A stretch of DNA of 7,616 nucleotides, taken from JAYEIA01 sp964472505. Its GTDB lineage: Bacteria; Bacteroidota; Bacteroidia; Bacteroidales; JAADGE01. This document shows positions 5,701-7,616 of this stretch, in pieces. Position 1 is the first letter of the stretch; every line of letters starts with the position of its first letter. The notes beneath the pieces are model-generated. The model was not told the origin of the DNA and ran no database searches. It saw only the letters and a program-made list of their open reading frames with translations. Position numbers and translations under genes: made by a program. The stretch covers positions 1 to 7,616 of the forward strand of contig CAYYQW010000124.1 in NCBI GenBank assembly GCA_964472505.1, in the 5' to 3' direction.

Positions 5701-7351
5701 TTTCTTTAGAATGCCCGATTCGCTTAATTACGTCAAGTCTGATTCGATATATTTTTCATTAGACAGAAACTTCTTATATGCTAACCGGCTTTTTTACGGG
5801 ATCGACTCTGCAGATGTAGAAAAATTTATAGCATCGAATGATCAAAATCAGAATAATTTATTCGGAATTCATACCGATGAGCTGAAAATTCACGGTCTTA
5901 ATATTCTAAACTTAGCATTTGACAGTTACATTAATATCAGCAATATTGATATTATTAACATAAATGCTGATATTACAAAGCTTGCCGACTCACAAAAACA
6001 ATCCGATTTCTTATCTGAAAAATTTGAAAAAAACTTGCAAAAAAAGCTTCAGGAATTGTTTGTTCGTTTTAAAATCGGCAACTTGAATATACAAAATGCA
6101 GCCCTTAAATACAACGATCGTACTAAAGCCGATGCAGATACTTTTAGCTTGGATAAAATGTTTCTCAAAGTAGATAATTTTAATGCACAACGAGAGCTCG
6201 CAGACGGAACACTTTTCTTATCGGATGATATTCGTTTCTCGCTTCGGCATTTTGATGAGGACTTGCCCGGCGGTTTTTATAATCTGGCTTTTGATGAAGC
6301 CGGTTTTTCGCTCAAAGACCAAAGCGCTTGGGTGAATAACACGCAATTAAAACCCCTGCTCGGGCAATATGAATTTGGCCGGGAAATGGGATATCAAAAA
6401 TCTCGATTAGAGGTAAATGATGCCGATTTGCGCTTTGCAGGCTTAGATTTTCGCAGCTTAATTGACCGGCAAAGCATTGAAGCAGACTCATTCATCTTAA
6501 GTAATTTAAAGCTTAAAGCTTTTAAAGACAAACACATACCGGAAGATACGCTGCGTCGTCCGCCCCATTTTTTGAAACTTTTGTTGGGTTTTGGTCAACC
6601 GGTGGATATTCGCGAAGCAAAAATAGAAAATACGGATATTATTTACGAGCAGAACAGTGAAGAATACGATAAAATAGGCAGTATATCATTTCGGAATCTG
6701 AACGGAACGATTTCTAATATAACCAATGACAGCAGCCGAATAAATAATAACAAATACTTGCGCGCCCGCATTTCAGCCAAGCTGCAAGACGAGGCGGATA
6801 TGCGAGTTTCTTTCCGCTTTCCTTTAGATACCTCTGAAAACCTTGTGTTTGTAGGCCTGGTGGATACTTTTGATTTGTACAGCCTGAATGATTTTATCGA
6901 AAATACCATTTTGCTTTCTGTGGAGGAAGGAACATCTAATAAAATAAGCTTTTATGTTACGGTATATGAAGATCATGCGGAGGGGCGCATGCACTTTTTT
7001 TATAACGACTTAAAAATAAGCATTTTAGATACGGTGGCAGCGAGGCGTACCTTTATTTCGGCTATAGCTAATGTTGTGCTGCCGAGCGATAATCCTAAAA
7101 ATCGCTTTTCAAAACTACGCGACGGAACTATTTACGCTAACGAAGTTGCTTATAAAAATGAATTTCATTTGTGGGCTCAGGCAGTTTTAAGCGGTGCACT
7201 GTCTTCCATTAATTTTGAATCGGATGAGGTGAAAGAACACCGAAAGTTTAAAGAAAAGCTAAAACGCATCCTCGATAAGGAAGAACGCAGGAAAGCGCGC
7301 CGCATCCGGAAGGAGAAACAACGATTGGAAAATGAATTGGATGAGGACTAA
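2771..7351 (+). CDS. giant AsmA/TamB-like membrane-anchored periplasmic protein (putative lipid-bridge protein)
   Basis: A 1526-residue protein with a short basic cytoplasmic N-terminus (KKTPKLSIKR, 9-18), one membrane anchor at about 19-47, and a very long body predicted to be beta-strand throughout: alternating polar and hydrophobic residues with no further membrane segment. This is the layout of AsmA-like proteins (E. coli TamB and YhdP, about 1260 residues), which carry phospholipid towards the outer membrane. The body is built of repeated modules with a period near 180 residues (see the repeat entry). Residues about 1405-1483 (HFFYNDLKISILD, then LRDGTIYAN and LWAQAVLSGAL) resemble the C-terminal block of Bacteroidota AsmA/DUF748-like proteins as I remember them. 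A lysine/arginine/glutamate-rich helical tail, 1488-1526, ends the chain. No TamB-type DUF490 end is seen. ATG 2771 gives the anchor its usual N-terminal position and lies 15 bases behind the YihY-like gene. Fold class fairly sure; lipid transport inferred. Confidence 0.8.
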   Translation: MQEETTQDKKTPKLSIKRSLTLLLNSLLVLAGVFLLVELSFLYFGGIIFRSAAKNFIRQESRGVYNLNYESLRIEPITGYIYVRNFELSSDSERYDQLIADGQIQTSLYDISLNELKIEGLSLRRLIFSDELVLENLQINAPGIRILRVPENRPENRKLEILKNDLYYLVNPYFNTVQIDRFDLEQGFFSLDAQSNQLTAKTGAELISFNIKGFLINSDEYYKKDNLFYSEEIELRIYNYNLRLKDDLHRATVGKIILSPHDSLMLLENAHLKPIKEKGSHRLYDVEIPMLKVSGIDIYNAWNNNELYLRNIFLHQPNINIYEPLQAQKANIINENPEISRRSGSLYAMIDGLLNSLSFDEFIIDKAKFSLFKGRERLPSYDVSEFNMNMTGFLLDSVSHKRRDRILFSEDIGLSFKNLKFKIIQDSHFIEVDSLSASAAERLLLANGLRIYPRTDNFEGQQQIDITLEQLAFNSMDFLRAFNSGYLNMDELYVLSPKIDVRQKKYGKTGKDVDTDLAYLLVSDFVHTFETNSIRISDASVSLKQYLPNKREAFYNGKFNLSLHSFLLNRQTALKTKSLFHAEQFDLTLSGFSMKTPTDLHRIKIDSLRVSSRDSSVQLARFSYTPQAITQYPSVLKRYGRSLLSDIYIDRMYISGLDLKKAVYEQHYDLNKLSLANFNIFLRNYPQLKEKEKEEKQFYFQRLIPEDENQNPIEAEAEYSPSLKEQFSDSVYVALDKILSENLNFLNIKAIDITNGYMYFANTDTSEGVRNYTEGRITTKASNIRYADSIKGTNRLAFSGLLDFSIHNLKHYNLDNNLNAKAGSFNYNSSDSSFRIENFRMFPASTSLIDSTDAALYVYAPMVKLNSMGIDAFLNDNHLSAGAIDLPQLHVELELPKTKKKSKKDGFQVFRLPKVIENLDIDALNVDEGYFSLRHSDADSVMGKSKFRFHAEGISDDPKNYSFPLRYDKARLSLTDFFFRMPDSLNYVKSDSIYFSLDRNFLYANRLFYGIDSADVEKFIASNDQNQNNLFGIHTDELKIHGLNILNLAFDSYINISNIDIININADITKLADSQKQSDFLSEKFEKNLQKKLQELFVRFKIGNLNIQNAALKYNDRTKADADTFSLDKMFLKVDNFNAQRELADGTLFLSDDIRFSLRHFDEDLPGGFYNLAFDEAGFSLKDQSAWVNNTQLKPLLGQYEFGREMGYQKSRLEVNDADLRFAGLDFRSLIDRQSIEADSFILSNLKLKAFKDKHIPEDTLRRPPHFLKLLLGFGQPVDIREAKIENTDIIYEQNSEEYDKIGSISFRNLNGTISNITNDSSRINNNKYLRARISAKLQDEADMRVSFRFPLDTSENLVFVGLVDTFDLYSLNDFIENTILLSVEEGTSNKISFYVTVYEDHAEGRMHFFYNDLKISILDTVAARRTFISAIANVVLPSDNPKNRFSKLRDGTIYANEVAYKNEFHLWAQAVLSGALSSINFESDEVKEHRKFKEKLKRILDKEERRKARRIRKEKQRLENELDED
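3281..6532 (+). repeat. six diverged ~180-residue modules within the AsmA-like protein
   Basis: These are protein-level repeats; the DNA is too diverged to show them. Each module has part A (a strand pair such as IDRFDLEQGFFSL, then a second strand group with GFLxxS-like text) and part B (an LFSEDIxL-like opening, a DSLxxSxxDSxxxL stretch, an xPx turn, then GhDh and closing strands). In protein residues, parts A start at 171, 353, 521, 738, 915 and 1096, and parts B at 228, 408, 580, 798, 965 and 1149; a seventh A starts at 1276. Examples of the B opening are YSEEIEL, FSEDIGL and LSDDIRF. Examples of the middle are HRATVGKIILSPHDSLMLL, HFIEVDSLSASA and LHRIKIDSLRVSSRDSS. A half module like B sits at 64-148, right after the anchor. 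Modules 4 and 6 fit less closely than 1-3. Confidence 0.6.
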
Positions 7352-7493
7352 GGCCGTAAGCATATAGAAACCCCGACTAAATATTATTTTAAGGTGTTGC
7401 TATTAGTTTCTCATTTTTATGCCGTATTTAAGATCGGATTTAGGAGTACTTCACATATTCACAGTTTCAGGAAAATATATTGTCGGAAAAACT
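7352..7493. other. intergenic stretch after the AsmA-like gene, nothing recognised
   Basis: AT-rich sequence with stops in all frames. I see no tRNA, no SD-like site and no match to the TTTG/TAnnTTTG promoter pattern. A 6-base inverted repeat (AGAAAC with GTTTCT, about 35 bases apart) is too weak and too widely spaced to call a terminator. Confidence 0.4.
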
Positions 7494-7533
7494 CAATGAT
7501 AACCAATAAGGTCAATAAGGTTGGTTATCATTG
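7494..7533. terminator. 13-bp perfect hairpin, probable bidirectional terminator
   Basis: CAATGATAACCAA (7494-7506) and TTGGTTATCATTG (7521-7533) are perfectly complementary, with a 14-base loop. On the plus strand a TATTTTTC run starts four bases after the stem. On the minus strand AGTTTTTCC follows the stem directly. T-runs on both sides suggest termination for both strands, as between convergent genes. The stem is AT-rich and the loop longer than usual, so an operator or the end of a mobile element remains possible. Confidence 0.5.
7504..7521. repeat. tandem direct repeat of 9 bases in the hairpin loop
   Basis: CAATAAGGT occurs twice back to back (7504-7512 and 7513-7521). It starts inside the left arm of the hairpin and ends on the first base of the right arm, so a duplication may have enlarged an originally smaller loop. 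Confidence 0.7.
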
Positions 7534-7580
7534 TGCTATTTTTCTACTGAGGTTAAAACTATAATATGATTATCCGTATG

Positions 7581-7616
7581 CTACCCAAGATAATAATCAA
7601 CGACTTCGATAAGCGG
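7581..7616 (-). CDS. possible 3' end of a convergent gene at the window edge
   Basis: Read on the minus strand from the edge, one frame is open for 11 codons and ends PLIEVVDYYLG with TAG at 7583-7581. This looks like natural protein and would fit a gene converging on the bidirectional hairpin. The opposite reading is also open: a plus-strand frame from ATG 7566 (MIIRMLPKIIINDFDKR) runs off the edge. The stretch is too short to choose between them or to name a family. Confidence 0.2.
   Translation of the reverse strand, partial: PLIEVVDYYLG

Noticed and set aside
7367..7412. AGAAAC/GTTTCT inverted repeat after the AsmA-like gene followed by a T-rich stretch
   Set aside because: Only six base pairs with a loop of about 35 bases; too weak compared with the 13-bp hairpin at 7494-7533.

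Overview
The window reads as an ordinary chromosomal stretch of a Gram-negative member of the Bacteroidota. It is AT-rich. None of the plus-strand genes has a convincing Shine-Dalgarno sequence. One intergenic region has a promoter of the Bacteroidota type (TTTG, then TAnnTTT about 20 bases further on). The proteins recognised (LpxH of the GHRH/NTGEW type, a YihY/BrkB protein with a C-terminal extension, and a very long AsmA-like protein) match families I know from that phylum. Assignment to a genus is not possible from the sequence alone.

Layout, all on the plus strand: (1) 1-441, the 3' part of an lpxH-like gene for UDP-2,3-diacylglucosamine diphosphatase in lipid A synthesis. (2) 442-547, a short AT-rich gap holding a 26-codon reading frame that overlaps the lpxH stop, and a promoter with a 15-bp palindrome inside it. 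(3) 548-1203, a HigBA-like toxin-antitoxin pair, toxin first, with a 4-base ATGA overlap. (4) 1204-1417, a gap whose first part (1220-1300) has the outer boxes of an integron attC site, as if the toxin-antitoxin pair were a gene cassette. (5) 1418-2755, a six-helix YihY/BrkB inner-membrane protein with a winged-helix-like tail. (6) 2771-7351, a 1526-residue membrane-anchored periplasmic protein of the AsmA/TamB type. (7) 7352-7616, a non-coding tail with a 13-bp perfect hairpin that looks like a terminator on both strands, followed by the edge of an unresolved gene.

The genes, other than the toxin-antitoxin pair, share an envelope-lipid theme. LpxH makes a lipid A intermediate at the inner membrane. 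The YihY-like protein and the giant AsmA-like protein are 15 bases apart and very probably co-transcribed. The most interesting observation is inside the giant protein. By eye it resolves into six two-part modules with starts about 180 residues apart, flanked by a half module at each end. This is what would be expected of a repeating beta-groove bridge for lipids between inner and outer membrane. That function, and a partnership with the YihY-like protein, are inferences. The toxin-antitoxin pair looks like a mobile insertion between lpxH and the yihY-like operon.
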